Shown: piece after piece, positions 1 through 8,950 of the stretch | Layout: each line of letters opens with the position of its first letter | How positions within the stretch are numbered: the stretch's first letter is position 1 | Assembly: GCA_902760595.1 (NCBI GenBank) | Contig: CACWHI010000003.1 | Coordinates: forward strand, 1 to 64,000 | Direction of reading: 5' to 3' | DNA: 64,000 nucleotides | Origin: an uncultured Eubacteriales bacterium | Lineage (GTDB): Bacteria > Bacillota > Clostridia > Christensenellales > Aristaeellaceae | The notes under the pieces: model-generated | Told to the model about the DNA's origin: nothing | Databases searched by the model: none | The model's input: only the letters and a program-made list of their open reading frames with translations | Made by a program: the position numbers and the translations under genes

Positions 1-207
1 AACTATCTGACGCCTAAACAGTACAGAGAGTACCATGCCCTGTGACTTGTGTAGAAAACTTTCTTTCTGTGTCTACTTTATGTTGACTAGTGCATTCCGT
101 ATTGCCTTTACACGCACGCACACAGGTTTTGGGGTTGTGCAACAGCCCCTTTTTTGTTATTTCCCGGGAACACAGCGCAAAAGCGGTCAGCAGGGCTGAT
201 TCCGCTA
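1..207. other. Non-coding 3' region at window edge
   Basis: No gene was recognised here. The stretch lies downstream of the minus-strand ABC exporter and holds one clear stem-loop (131-155). The open frames crossing it are out-of-frame extensions of the exporter region or lack any ribosome binding site. Confidence 0.6.
131..155 (+). terminator. Rho-independent terminator (+ strand)
   Basis: GGGGTTGT and AACAGCCCC form a stem with a very short loop, followed by six T on the plus strand. The T tract lies on the side expected for plus-strand transcription, so it most likely ends a gene to the left of the window that converges on the ABC exporter. Confidence 0.65.
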
Positions 208-2085
208 TTATTCCAGCTGCAGCTCGTACAGCCGCTTGTAGATGCCGTTCTTCTGCAGCAGCTCCTGGTGGGTGCCGCTTTCGCGGATGCGGCCGTGGTG
301 CATGACCATGATGCGGTCGCAGTCCTGGATGGTGGAGAGGCGGTGGGCCACCATGATGGCCGTGCGGCCCTGCATGAGCCGGTGTACGGCCTCCTTGATC
401 CACTGCTCCGTCTCCGTGTCGATGTTGGAGGTGGCCTCGTCCAGGATCAGGATCTTCGGGTCGTAGGCCAGGGTGCGCGCGAAGGACAGTAGCTGCCGCT
501 GGCCGGCGGAGTAGGTCGCGCCGCGCTCGGTCACGCGCTCCGAGTAGCCGTTGGGCAGGCGCTCGATGAAGCGCGCGGCGTTCACCTCGCGGGCGGCCTC
601 GCGGATCTGTTCGTCGGTGATATCCTCGTTGAGCAGGCGGATGTTGCCGCTGATGTCGCCGGTGAACAGGAACACGTCCTGCTGCACCTGGCCGATGGCG
701 CCGCGCAGCTGTTCGCGGCTCATCTCGCGGATGTCCACGCCGTCGACGCGGATCGTGCCCTTCTGCACGTCGTAGTAGCGGCCGATCAGGTTCAGAATGG
801 AGCTCTTGCCCGCGCCGGTCGCGCCGACGAAGGCCACGCTCTGGCCCGGCTCGATCGTGAAGGACACGTCCCTCAGCACCCAGTCCTTCTCGTCGCCGGT
901 GTAGCTGAACCAGACGTGGTCGAACTCGATGCGGCCTTTGATCTCGGGCAGCAGGGTGGGATGCTCGCTGCGCGGGATCTGGGGCTTGGTGTCCAGCAGG
1001 GTGAAGATCTTTTCCGACGAGGCGATGGCGCTCTGCAGGGTGGAGAACTGCTCCGCCAGCTCCTGGATGGGCTCGAAGAAGGAGCCGATGTACTGCAGGA
1101 ACTTGAACAGCGTGCCGATGGTGATGACGCCCATAAGGGCGGTGCGGCCGCCGAAATACATGACGATGGCCAGCGCGACCACGCTCAGCATATACAGGCC
1201 GGGACGGAAGAGGGCGAACACCATCATCTCCCGGAAGCCCGCTTTGTACAGGTCGTCGTTCTTCTTTGAAAACTCCTTCAGCTTCTGCGCTTCGCAGCCG
1301 AAGACCTGGATGATCTTCATGCCCGAGAGATGCTCGCTCAGGTAGGTGTTGATGGCCGTCAGCCGCGTGCGCACCATGCGGTAGGTCTTGCGCGAGATCA
1401 GGCGGAAGATGACGGTCAGCGCCATCACCACCGGCAGCAGCACGAAGCTGTACAGGGCCAAGCGCGCGTTGAGCGCCAGCATGATGATGATCAGACCGAC
1501 GATCTTGACCGCGTTGCGGAACAGCTTGATCAGGATGTCGGTAAAGACCTCGTTGATGGATTCCACGTCGTTGGTGGCGCGGGTCACCAGCTTGCCCACC
1601 GGGGTCGTGTCGAAGAAGCGCATCGTCAGCGACTCGATATGCGCGAAGATCTCGTTGCGCATATCGTAGATGATGTCCTGGCCCATGCGCTGCATCATCA
1701 GGAACTGGAAGCGGTTGCACAGGAAGAGGCCGATCAGGGCGAGCAGGTACTTGGCGCTGGCGATCAGCACGCCCCGGAAGCGCGCGTCCGCCATCTCGCC
1801 CGCCGCCCACTCGGTACGGCCGCTGCTCAGCACGGTCTGGCTGGTCTGCCCGGTGATGAACTCGTCGATGGCGTCGCCGATGATGATGGGCCGCCAGATC
1901 TCCAGCCCGGTGGCGATCAGCACCAGCAGAAGGCATACGCAGAAGGTGCGCAGGTGCGGCTTCATGTAGCGCAGGATGCGGCGGATGGCGCTGCCCTCGT
2001 AGTGGATATGATCGTCCTGGTCGTCGCGGGACTGCCACAGGGCCTTCAGGCGGGCCTTGAGCCCGGCTTTGTTCTGCTTACTCAT
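208..2085 (-). CDS. ABC exporter half-transporter, catalytic-site subunit (TM288/BmrD-like)
   Basis: Type IV ABC exporter half: an N-terminal six-helix membrane domain (about residues 40-330) followed by a nucleotide-binding domain. Walker A is GATGAGKSS, the signature is the variant SAGQRQ, and Walker B LILDEATSNID keeps the catalytic Glu. The family exports drugs, lipids or peptides across the inner membrane. The gene overlaps the end of the upstream exporter gene by 8 nt (ATGAGTAA), so translation is probably coupled. Start chosen at the ATG preceded by AGGGAGGTGA; a GTG 9 nt upstream lies inside that Shine-Dalgarno and is less likely. With its partner it forms a heterodimer with one degenerate ATP site. 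The substrate cannot be told from sequence. Confidence 0.93.
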   Translation of the reverse strand: MSKQNKAGLKARLKALWQSRDDQDDHIHYEGSAIRRILRYMKPHLRTFCVCLLLVLIATGLEIWRPIIIGDAIDEFITGQTSQTVLSSGRTEWAAGEMADARFRGVLIASAKYLLALIGLFLCNRFQFLMMQRMGQDIIYDMRNEIFAHIESLTMRFFDTTPVGKLVTRATNDVESINEVFTDILIKLFRNAVKIVGLIIIMLALNARLALYSFVLLPVVMALTVIFRLISRKTYRMVRTRLTAINTYLSEHLSGMKIIQVFGCEAQKLKEFSKKNDDLYKAGFREMMVFALFRPGLYMLSVVALAIVMYFGGRTALMGVITIGTLFKFLQYIGSFFEPIQELAEQFSTLQSAIASSEKIFTLLDTKPQIPRSEHPTLLPEIKGRIEFDHVWFSYTGDEKDWVLRDVSFTIEPGQSVAFVGATGAGKSSILNLIGRYYDVQKGTIRVDGVDIREMSREQLRGAIGQVQQDVFLFTGDISGNIRLLNEDITDEQIREAAREVNAARFIERLPNGYSERVTERGATYSAGQRQLLSFARTLAYDPKILILDEATSNIDTETEQWIKEAVHRLMQGRTAIMVAHRLSTIQDCDRIMVMHHGRIRESGTHQELLQKNGIYKRLYELQLE

Positions 2086-3889
2086 GCGCCTCACCTCCCT
2101 TCAGGCCGGAGAGGTCGTCGGCGGGATGCTCCTCATGGAACTGCTTTTCCAGCTGCTGCTTGTCGTAGATCGAGCGGTACAGGCCGTTCAGCGCCAGCAG
2201 CTCCGCGTGGGTGCCGTACTCGGCGCGGCGGCCGTCGTCCAGCACCAGCACGTGGTCCGCGTGCTGGATGGTGGAGATGCGGTGCGCGATGATGACGGTG
2301 GTGCGCCCCTGCCGCAGCTCCCGCAGGCGCGCGAGGATCTTCTCCTCGGTATCTGTGTCGACGGCGGACAGGGCGTCGTCCAGCAGCAGGATGGGCGCGT
2401 CCTTCATCAGGGCGCGGGCGATGGAAATGCGCTGCTTCTGCCCGCCGGACACGGTCACGCCACGCTCGCCGACCACCGTAGCGTAGCCCTCGGGGAATTC
2501 CAGGATGTTCTCGTGCACCTGGGCGGCCTCGGCGGCGCGCACGACGTCCTCATGGGCCGCGTTCTCACAGGCGAAGGCGATGTTGTGCTCCACCGTGTCG
2601 CTGAACAGGAAGCTGTCCTGCGGCACGTAGGCGATGTCCCGCCGCAGCACGGCGAGGGGAATGCTTCTCAGGGGATGTCCGTCCATGGTCAGCATGTCGG
2701 GCCGCTCCGTGTCCCACAGGCGCGTCAGCAGGCTGGCCAGGGTGGTCTTGCCGCTGCCGGTGCGCCCGATGACGGCCAGGGTCTCGCCGGCTTTCACGCG
2801 GACCGAGATGTCCCTCAGCGCGGGCCGGGATTCGGCGCCAGGATAAGCGAAGGTGAGACCGTTCAGGGCGATGTCGCCCTTCAGCCCGGTGATAGCTGGG
2901 TCGCCCTCGTCACGGATGTCCGGCTGCTCGTCCAGGATGGCGCGGATGCGCTTGAGGGAGGCCATGCCCTGGGACACGCTGGACACCGCCTCGCCCACGG
3001 CGATCATGGGCCAGACCAGCATGCCCACATAGCTGTTGAAGGCCACGAACTGGCCGGGCGTGATCTGCCCGTAGATGGCCAGCCGGCCGCCGTACAGCAG
3101 CGTAGCCAGCAGGCTCAGGCCGATGATCAGCTCCAGGACGGGGATGGCGATGGCCACCAGCCGCACCACGGCCAGGTTCTTTTCCCGGTTTTTGGCGTTG
3201 ATCCTCGCGAAGGCCTTCAGCTGGGCCATCTCCTGCACGAAGGCCTTGATCACGCGGATGCCGCTGATGGATTCCTGCACCTGGTCGGTGAGCTCGGAAA
3301 ACGCCTCCTGCTTTTTCAGGAAGCGGCGGTGCATGTGCTTGCCGAAGAACACGTTGCCGATGACGATGACGATCATCGGGGCCACCGCGGTCAGCGTCAG
3401 GCGCGCGTCCACATAGGCGATCATGTTCCACAGCACCAGGATCAGCATGACGCTGGCGTCGAAGATGGTGATGACGGTCATGCCCAGCAGCCTGCGCACG
3501 GACATCAGGTCGTTGGTGAAGTGCGCCATCAGGTCGCCGGTCTTGTGCTCGTTAAAATACGCCATGGACAGGGTCTCCAGATGCGCGAACATGTCCCGCC
3601 GCAGATCCCGCTCCACGGAGCGTGCCGACCCGAACAGGAAGTACCGCCAGCCGAAGCGCCCCAGGGTGATGACCGCGCCCATGCCCAGCAGGCGCAGCGC
3701 GATGGCCCTGATGCTCTCCAGGCCGAAGCCCGTCTCCGCCCGGTTGGTCAGGCCGTCGATCAGCTCGCCGGTCAGCAGGGGCACGCCGGCATTGACCCTG
3801 TCCACGATGAACAGGGCCAGGATGCCGAGCAGGTATTGCAGCCAGTATCGGCGCAGGTAGCTGAGCGCCAATTTGAGTTCTCGGTTCAT
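2078..3889 (-). CDS. ABC exporter half-transporter, degenerate-site subunit (TM287/BmrC-like)
   Basis: Second half of a heterodimeric ABC exporter: a membrane domain over about residues 15-300, then an ATPase domain with Walker A GRTGSGKTT, canonical signature VSGGQKQR and Walker B LLLDDALSAVD. The residue after Walker B is Asp instead of the catalytic Glu. In characterised heterodimers (TM287/288, BmrCD) this marks the subunit that contributes the non-hydrolysing site, and its intact signature completes the active site of the partner. The partner, with Glu but a variant signature, is the next gene. Start ATG follows AAAAGGAA. It is first of the two-gene operon, with dtd upstream on the same strand. 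Confidence 0.93.
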   Translation of the reverse strand: MNRELKLALSYLRRYWLQYLLGILALFIVDRVNAGVPLLTGELIDGLTNRAETGFGLESIRAIALRLLGMGAVITLGRFGWRYFLFGSARSVERDLRRDMFAHLETLSMAYFNEHKTGDLMAHFTNDLMSVRRLLGMTVITIFDASVMLILVLWNMIAYVDARLTLTAVAPMIVIVIGNVFFGKHMHRRFLKKQEAFSELTDQVQESISGIRVIKAFVQEMAQLKAFARINAKNREKNLAVVRLVAIAIPVLELIIGLSLLATLLYGGRLAIYGQITPGQFVAFNSYVGMLVWPMIAVGEAVSSVSQGMASLKRIRAILDEQPDIRDEGDPAITGLKGDIALNGLTFAYPGAESRPALRDISVRVKAGETLAVIGRTGSGKTTLASLLTRLWDTERPDMLTMDGHPLRSIPLAVLRRDIAYVPQDSFLFSDTVEHNIAFACENAAHEDVVRAAEAAQVHENILEFPEGYATVVGERGVTVSGGQKQRISIARALMKDAPILLLDDALSAVDTDTEEKILARLRELRQGRTTVIIAHRISTIQHADHVLVLDDGRRAEYGTHAELLALNGLYRSIYDKQQLEKQFHEEHPADDLSGLKGGEAHE

Positions 3890-3919
3890 ACGGTTCCTTT
3901 TCGGATCGGGAGGAGAAGA

Positions 3920-4369
3920 TCAGAAGGTTTTTCTGCTGTCCAGCAGAATGGTGACCGGGCCGTCGTTGACCAGGGACACCTGCATGTGGGTGCGGAACAC
4001 GCCCGTTTCCACCGGCACGCCGGCCTGGCGGATCAGCTCGCAGGTCAGGGCGTACAGCCGGTTGGCCTCCTCCGGGCGCTCGGCGGCGGTGAAGCCGGGG
4101 CGGTTCTGCCCGCGGGCGTCACCCAGCAGGGTGAACTGGCTCACGCACAGGATCTGCCCGCCGATGTCCACCACGGAGCGGTTCATTTTCTCCTGCTCGT
4201 CCTCGAAGATGCGCAGCTTGACGAGCTTGTTGGCCATGTATTTCGCGTCGGCTTCGGTATCTCCCGTTTCCACGCCCAGGAGGACGCAGAGCCCGGCCCC
4301 GATGCGGCCGCTCTCCTCGCCTTCGGACGTGACGCAGGCTACCACGACGCGCTGAACGACTGCACGCAT
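3920..4369 (-). CDS. dtd: D-aminoacyl-tRNA deacylase
   Basis: A 149-residue protein, the usual size for Dtd. It hydrolyses D-amino acids (and mischarged Gly) from tRNA in the cytoplasm. Both family motifs are visible: SQFTL around residues 77-81 and NDGPVT at 135-140. The reading frame is open further upstream, but MRAVVQRV matches the family start and its ATG sits 6 nt after AAGGAGGT. It lies between serA and the ABC exporter on the same strand; a 70-nt gap to serA leaves it unclear whether they share a transcript. Confidence 0.95.
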   Translation of the reverse strand: MRAVVQRVVVACVTSEGEESGRIGAGLCVLLGVETGDTEADAKYMANKLVKLRIFEDEQEKMNRSVVDIGGQILCVSQFTLLGDARGQNRPGFTAAERPEEANRLYALTCELIRQAGVPVETGVFRTHMQVSLVNDGPVTILLDSRKTF

Positions 4370-4439
4370 GAGTGACCTCCTTTTCGCAGGAAAAGCCATC
4401 CGACGAAAAGCCGGATGGCAGAAATGGATGAAGGGAACG

Positions 4440-5606
4440 TTACGGCATCAGCAGCCGCACGCGGTAGACAGCTTCCAGGGCATCGATGGCGCTCATCACC
4501 GCGCCGCTGGGCTTGTCGCTCAGGTCGAGCACGGTATAGGCGTAGGCGCCGCGGGACTGGTTGACCATGTTCTCGATGTTCAGGCCCGCCTCCGCCAGCG
4601 CGCCGGTGACGGAGCCGATGACGTTGGGGATGTTCTGATGCAGCACGGTGAGGCGCGGCATGGTGACGGCGCCCAGCTTGCAGTTGGGATAGTTGACGCT
4701 GTTCACGATCTCGCCGCGGAGCAGGTAGCCTTCGATCTGCTCGGCGATCATGCGCACGCAGTTGTCCTCGCTCTCCGGGGTGGAAGCGCCCAGGTGGGGC
4801 AGGAACACGGTGTTCTTGACGTGCATCAGCGCCGGCACGGGGAAGTCGGAGATGTAGGCGCGCAGCTGGCCGTTGTTCAGCGCGTCGGCCAGGGCCTGGC
4901 TGTCCACCAGAGCGTCGCGGGCGAAGTTCAGCAGGGCCGCGCCGTGCTTCATCTGCTCCAGGGCCGCGCTGTCGATCATCTTGCGGGTGCCGTCCGTCAG
5001 CGGGATGTGCAGGGTCACGTAGTCGGACTCGCGCAGGACCTCGCTCACGTCGGTGGAATGGCGTACGGAGCGGGAAAGGCTCCAGGCATGGTCCACGGAG
5101 ATGTAGGGGTCGTAGCCCAGCACCTTCATGCCCAGGGAAGCGCCCACGTTGGCCACCAGCACGCCGATGGCGCCCAGGCCGATGACGCCCAGGGTCTTGC
5201 CCTTGAGCTCGGGGCCGACGAACTGCTTTTTGCTCTTTTCCACCAGCTTCGTCAGGTCGGGATCGTCCGCGTTGTCCAGCGTCCAGCGGATGCCCTCGGA
5301 TATGCGGCGGGAGCCCAGCAGCAGGCCGGCCACTACCAGCTCCTTGACGGCGTTGGCGTTCGCGCCGGGCGTGTTGAACACCACGACGCCGTTCTCGGCC
5401 ATCTTATCCAGGGGGATGTTGTTCACGCCGACGCCCGCGCGGCCGACGCACAGCCAGCTTTCCTCAACGGGCAGGTTCAGCATGTCCGCGCTGCGCACGA
5501 TCACCGCGTCCGCCTGCTCGGCCTCGGGGCTGACCAGGTACTTGTCCCCGGCCAGGATGTCGCGGTAGACGGGGGAGATGGGGTTCAGCGTTTTGATCTT
5601 AAACAT
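4440..5606 (-). CDS. serA: D-3-phosphoglycerate dehydrogenase, short form with ACT domain
   Basis: A 388-residue NAD-dependent dehydrogenase for the first step of serine synthesis. It has the D-2-hydroxyacid dehydrogenase fold with a dinucleotide-binding motif GLGAIG, a FNTPGANANAVKEL segment, and the catalytic His region PHLGAST. A C-terminal ACT domain (about residues 315-388, starting QNIPNVIGSV) is where this family commonly senses serine. The start ATG overlaps the serC stop by one base (TGATG), so the two are translated together. This is the compact type without the intervening allosteric domain. Confidence 0.95.
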   Translation of the reverse strand: MFKIKTLNPISPVYRDILAGDKYLVSPEAEQADAVIVRSADMLNLPVEESWLCVGRAGVGVNNIPLDKMAENGVVVFNTPGANANAVKELVVAGLLLGSRRISEGIRWTLDNADDPDLTKLVEKSKKQFVGPELKGKTLGVIGLGAIGVLVANVGASLGMKVLGYDPYISVDHAWSLSRSVRHSTDVSEVLRESDYVTLHIPLTDGTRKMIDSAALEQMKHGAALLNFARDALVDSQALADALNNGQLRAYISDFPVPALMHVKNTVFLPHLGASTPESEDNCVRMIAEQIEGYLLRGEIVNSVNYPNCKLGAVTMPRLTVLHQNIPNVIGSVTGALAEAGLNIENMVNQSRGAYAYTVLDLSDKPSGAVMSAIDALEAVYRVRLLMP

Positions 5607-6682
5607 CAGGCATTCTCCTTCTCAAAGGCCTTCATGAAGGCGCACAGCGCCTGCACGCCCTCGATGGGCATGGCGTTGTAGATGCTGGCCCTGAGGCCGC
5701 CCACCAGGCGGTGGCCCTTCAGGCTGACCAGGCCGGCCTTGGCCGCCTCGGCCACGAACTTCGCGTCCAGCTCCGGACTGGGAGTGGTGAAGGTCACATT
5801 CATGCGGGAGCGGCTGCCCGGCTGCGCCGTGGGCCTGTAGAAGCCGCTCTGGTCCAGCGTTTCATACAGGATGCGCGCCTTTTCGATGTTCACCTTTTCG
5901 ATGCCGGCCACGCCGCCCTGGGCCTTGAGCCACTTGAGGCAGAGGCCCATCATGTATACCGCGTAGGTGGGCGGGGTGTTGAGCATGGAGCCCTTCTCCG
6001 CCTGCAGCGTCCAGTTGAATACCTTGGGGCATAAGGGAGAGGGATGGCCCAGCAGGTCGTTGCGCACCACCACCACGGTCAGGCCGGCGGGGCCGATGTT
6101 CTTCTGCGCGCCCGCGAAGATGACGCCGAACCTGTTCACGTCGTAGGGCTCGGAGAGGATGTTGCTGGACATGTCGGCCACCAGCGGCACCTTGCCCGTA
6201 TCCGGGATGCTGGGATAGCGGGTGCCGAAGATGGTGTTGTTGGTGCAGATGTAGAAGTAATCCGCGTCAGGATTGACCATGTCCTTCGTGATCTCGGGAA
6301 TATAGGTGTAATTGTCCTCCCGGGAGGAGGCCGCACAGCGGATCTCGCCGTAGGCCTTGGCCTGGCTGAGCGCGCCGTGGGCGAAATTGCCGGTGTCCGC
6401 GTAGTCCGCGGTGGTCTTGAGCAGGTTCAGCGGCACGGCCGCGAACTGGCCGGTGGCGCCGCCCTGCAGCAGCAGCACCGTATAGTTATCCGGGATCTGC
6501 ATGAGCTCCCGGAGCAGAGAAATGGCTTCGTCAAAAATGGCCTGGTAGCCCTTGGAACGGTGGCTCATCTCCATCACGGACATGCCGGTTCCCTGGTAGC
6601 TCAGCATTTCGGCGGCGGCAGTCTCCAGCGCCTGCTGCGGCAGCATGGCGGGACCCGGCGCGAAATTATACACTCTTTCCAT
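5606..6682 (-). CDS. serC: Phosphoserine aminotransferase
   Basis: A 358-residue PLP enzyme converting 3-phosphohydroxypyruvate and glutamate to phosphoserine, the step after SerA. It opens with the family signature ERVYNFAPGPAMLP and carries the PLP-lysine region AGAQKNIGPAG. The start chosen is the ATG preceded by AGGAGGAATCGCAC; an upstream in-frame start would add 13 non-homologous residues. serC and serA form a tight operon. Its predicted promoter lies inside the terminator of the preceding amidase gene. Confidence 0.95.
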   Translation of the reverse strand: MERVYNFAPGPAMLPQQALETAAAEMLSYQGTGMSVMEMSHRSKGYQAIFDEAISLLRELMQIPDNYTVLLLQGGATGQFAAVPLNLLKTTADYADTGNFAHGALSQAKAYGEIRCAASSREDNYTYIPEITKDMVNPDADYFYICTNNTIFGTRYPSIPDTGKVPLVADMSSNILSEPYDVNRFGVIFAGAQKNIGPAGLTVVVVRNDLLGHPSPLCPKVFNWTLQAEKGSMLNTPPTYAVYMMGLCLKWLKAQGGVAGIEKVNIEKARILYETLDQSGFYRPTAQPGSRSRMNVTFTTPSPELDAKFVAEAAKAGLVSLKGHRLVGGLRASIYNAMPIEGVQALCAFMKAFEKENA

Positions 6683-6726
6683 GTGCGATTCCTCCTGTTC
6701 CGACCGCCTGAAGACGATCAAGAGCT

Positions 6727-6755
6727 ATTGTACAGCAAAAAAACAGCCCGTGCAA
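6727..6755 (-). promoter_or_regulatory. Predicted serC-serA promoter
   Basis: On the minus strand TTGCAC (6750-6755) and TACAAT (6727-6732) are separated by 17 nt. The -35 half overlaps the stem of the amidase terminator at 6737-6766. Confidence 0.6.
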
Positions 6756-6766
6756 CAGGCGGGCTG
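6737..6766 (-). terminator. Terminator of the amidase gene
   Basis: On the minus strand a CAGCCCG/CGGGCTG stem is followed directly by seven T. It lies 41 nt after the amidase stop codon. Confidence 0.8.
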
Positions 6767-6806
6767 CATGGAAATGTATTAAAAATGCATAAAATGCGGA
6801 AAAAGC

Positions 6807-8138
6807 TTATCGGTGCGGCCTGTACGGCTCCAGATCGCCCCGGACCACGCGGACCAGGCCGTTCACGATGCCGCGGGCGATCTTGATCTGGTAGTCGGAG
6901 GTGGTCAGGATCCAGTCGTTGGCGGGGGTGGAGAGGAAGCCGCATTCGATCAGGAAGGTGACCATCTTGGCGTAGTTGCTCCCCACGAACTGGTCGGACA
7001 TGCGCACGCAGCCGCCGCGAACCCGGGTGGAGGCCACCATCTCGTCGGCGATGGTCTGGGCGGTGTCGCGGTAGCGCTCGATGGGCATGAGCGATCTGGC
7101 ATAGGGGGAACGCGACGGCCCGTAGACATATACGCCGTTCTGCGTGTGGTCGGACGAATTGTTCAGGTGGATGCGCAGGAAGTAATCGGCGTTCTGCGCG
7201 TTGGCGTACTCCGCGCGCTCCATATTGGTGACGGAGACCTCCTCCTCCCAGCGCGTCATCACCACCTCGGCGCCGGCTTCGCGCAGCAGGCGGCAGAGGT
7301 GATAGGAAATCTCCAGCACCGCCACGGATTCCTTGCGCTGGGTCTTATTCCCCTGGGCCATCGTGGAGTTGCCGCCGGAGACGAGCTTGTCGCTGCCGGG
7401 ATACTGGTAGACCCTGCCGCCGTAGACCGGCAGCGCCTGGTGGCCAGGATCGATGCACACCTTTACGCCGTGGAGCGGCCCCTCCGGCGCGGTCTCGCCC
7501 GCGTCGATCGGGGAGAAGAGGGTCCGGACGTCCCCCTTGGCGAGGGTGCGCTCATTCAGCGATTGCACGGTCACCGTGACCAGGTCGCGCGGATACACGC
7601 ACCGGAGGGGAACGGTGCAATCGAACACTCCGTTTTCCGCTTCATTCAGGGTAAAGCGCATGTTCTGGACGGCGGACGATATCCTGACGATCACCTGATG
7701 GTGCCCCGGCGCGGTGAAGCGGATGCCGACCGCCTTGTCGCCCGGGATCAGGGTGAGATCGGTCACCTTCCTGACGGCGTCGCGGTCCGGATTGATCCGT
7801 TTGACGGCCTCGGGCTTCAGGGGCAGATTGGCCTTTTCAACGACGAGCCCTGCCGGGGTGCTGACTTCTACGCGCGCGTTCTGTTTTACCGGCTGCTTCA
7901 TCAGCGGCACGTCGCCGGTATAGCGGCCCTCGTCGCCCGGCAGCACCAGCGTGCCGGATTCGCTGCCCGTGCAGTACCTGAGCAGCATGTATGGCAGCTC
8001 GCTGGTGAACTCAAAGTGAAAGCCGCCCTCCGTCTGGGTCAGGCTGACGGCGGCAGAAGCGCTGGAGGCCCGCAGGCCGAGGCAGGCCAGCAGCGCGAGC
8101 AGTATGGCGGCAGCACGATAGGAATAGCGTCCATACAT
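6807..8138 (-). CDS. Exported N-acetylmuramoyl-L-alanine amidase (Amidase_3)
   Basis: A 443-residue exported cell-wall hydrolase. Residues 1-29 form a signal peptide ending near SASA. The middle part (30-220) looks like beta-rich domains without a recognised motif. The C-terminal half is an Amidase_3 catalytic domain, with VCIDPGHQ giving the first zinc ligand, RIHLNNS containing another His, and FLIECGFLS holding the catalytic Glu. This family is zinc-dependent and cleaves the lactyl-L-Ala bond of peptidoglycan. GGGAG lies 8 nt before the ATG. It has its own terminator, so it is probably a single-gene transcript. Confidence 0.9.
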   Translation of the reverse strand: MYGRYSYRAAAILLALLACLGLRASSASAAVSLTQTEGGFHFEFTSELPYMLLRYCTGSESGTLVLPGDEGRYTGDVPLMKQPVKQNARVEVSTPAGLVVEKANLPLKPEAVKRINPDRDAVRKVTDLTLIPGDKAVGIRFTAPGHHQVIVRISSAVQNMRFTLNEAENGVFDCTVPLRCVYPRDLVTVTVQSLNERTLAKGDVRTLFSPIDAGETAPEGPLHGVKVCIDPGHQALPVYGGRVYQYPGSDKLVSGGNSTMAQGNKTQRKESVAVLEISYHLCRLLREAGAEVVMTRWEEEVSVTNMERAEYANAQNADYFLRIHLNNSSDHTQNGVYVYGPSRSPYARSLMPIERYRDTAQTIADEMVASTRVRGGCVRMSDQFVGSNYAKMVTFLIECGFLSTPANDWILTTSDYQIKIARGIVNGLVRVVRGDLEPYRPHR

Positions 8139-8461
8139 GGCAGAAACTCCCGTTTTCCCAATAAGAGGCCGTTGCGCATTATAAAGAACAGCCAGCTTTT
8201 GAGCATTTGTACAACAGTATATATCACAAACGCCGATCTGATGTCAAGAAGCGGATCGGGCGCCGTTTTTGCGACGCTGTCTTCCGGCGCTCCGCGGGTT
8301 GCGTTTCCTGAAAATGTGTTATAGACTGGTGATCAGACGCATCTTGGTGGCGCGTTTGTGCGCCTTGGCGTCGAAGTGCTTGCGCTTGAGGCGGATTTCC
8401 GTAGAATGGGTGACGCGGCCGGCAAGGGCCGCTGAAACCTGAACGGAAGGAAGACGAGCCT
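8139..8461. other. Divergent intergenic region, amidase / flavodoxin-fold operon
   Basis: About 320 nt between divergently transcribed genes. A minus-strand TATAAT (8178-8183) is a plausible -10 for the amidase, without a convincing -35. The predicted promoter of the rightward operon is at 8380-8407. A short basic reading frame on the minus strand (about 8319-8400) has no start codon and was not accepted as a gene. Confidence 0.5.
8380..8407 (+). promoter_or_regulatory. Predicted promoter of flavodoxin-fold/LytTR operon
   Basis: TTGCGC (8380-8385) and TAGAAT (8402-8407) with a 16-nt spacer, 54 nt before the first start codon. The TTGCGN/TAGAAT pair resembles the promoter before the M16 peptidase. 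Confidence 0.4.
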
Positions 8462-8950
8462 ATGAAAGCCATCATTCACGATCTCGGAACGGAACAGAAC
8501 ATGCGGCTGCGCGCCGCCGCGGATCTGGTGATCTGCGCGGATGGCCGGTACGCGCCCTGCCAGGGCTGCTTCCGGTGCTGGACAAGGCATCCGGCCGCCT
8601 GCGTCCTGAAGGACGAGCTGCGGGAGGTCTGCAGGGTGCTCGGGATGTGCGAGGACATGACCGTCGTCACCGCAAACCTGTACGGCGGGTACAGCCCGGC
8701 GGTGAAGAACCTGCTGGACAGGAGCATCGGCCTGTCGACGCCCCTCAGCACGTACCGGGGCGGGCAGATGCACCATACGCTGCGGTACGGCAGAAAGGGG
8801 CGGTTTCACGTGATCGCCTACGGAACGTTCACTGAGGCGGAAAAGCAGGCGCTGCGGCTGATGGCGGAGAGCAACGCGGTCAATATGGGGTTCCGGGAGC
8901 ACAGCGTCGCCTTTTGCGCGGACGCGGAGGAAGCGGGAGGGCAGGCATGA
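8462..8950 (+). CDS. Flavodoxin-fold / NADPH-dependent FMN reductase-like protein
   Basis: A 162-residue cytoplasmic protein resembling the flavodoxin-like FMN-reductase family. It has a Cys cluster CQGCFRCW with a further Cys, as in iron-sulfur-flavoprotein-type members, and the segment TANLYGGYSPAVKNLLDRS, which corresponds to the flavin-contacting loop followed by the 'xxKNLLDR' helix. It opens a four-gene operon with overlapping junctions; its TGA overlaps the next ATG (ATGA). The electron donor and acceptor are unknown. GGAAGGAAG precedes the ATG. Confidence 0.75.
   Translation: MKAIIHDLGTEQNMRLRAAADLVICADGRYAPCQGCFRCWTRHPAACVLKDELREVCRVLGMCEDMTVVTANLYGGYSPAVKNLLDRSIGLSTPLSTYRGGQMHHTLRYGRKGRFHVIAYGTFTEAEKQALRLMAESNAVNMGFREHSVAFCADAEEAGGQA

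Noticed and set aside
14-2038. 674-codon frame opposite in register to the ABC exporter
   Set aside because: It is a shadow of the GC-rich exporter gene: Arg/His/Pro-rich, no domain, no ribosome site.
8319-8400. Short basic reading frame on the minus strand (EIRLKRKHFDAKAHKRATK...), resembling a ribosomal-protein tail
   Set aside because: No start codon, no ribosome site and no upstream body; it lies in the promoter region of the divergent operon. It could be a gene fragment but the evidence is too thin.
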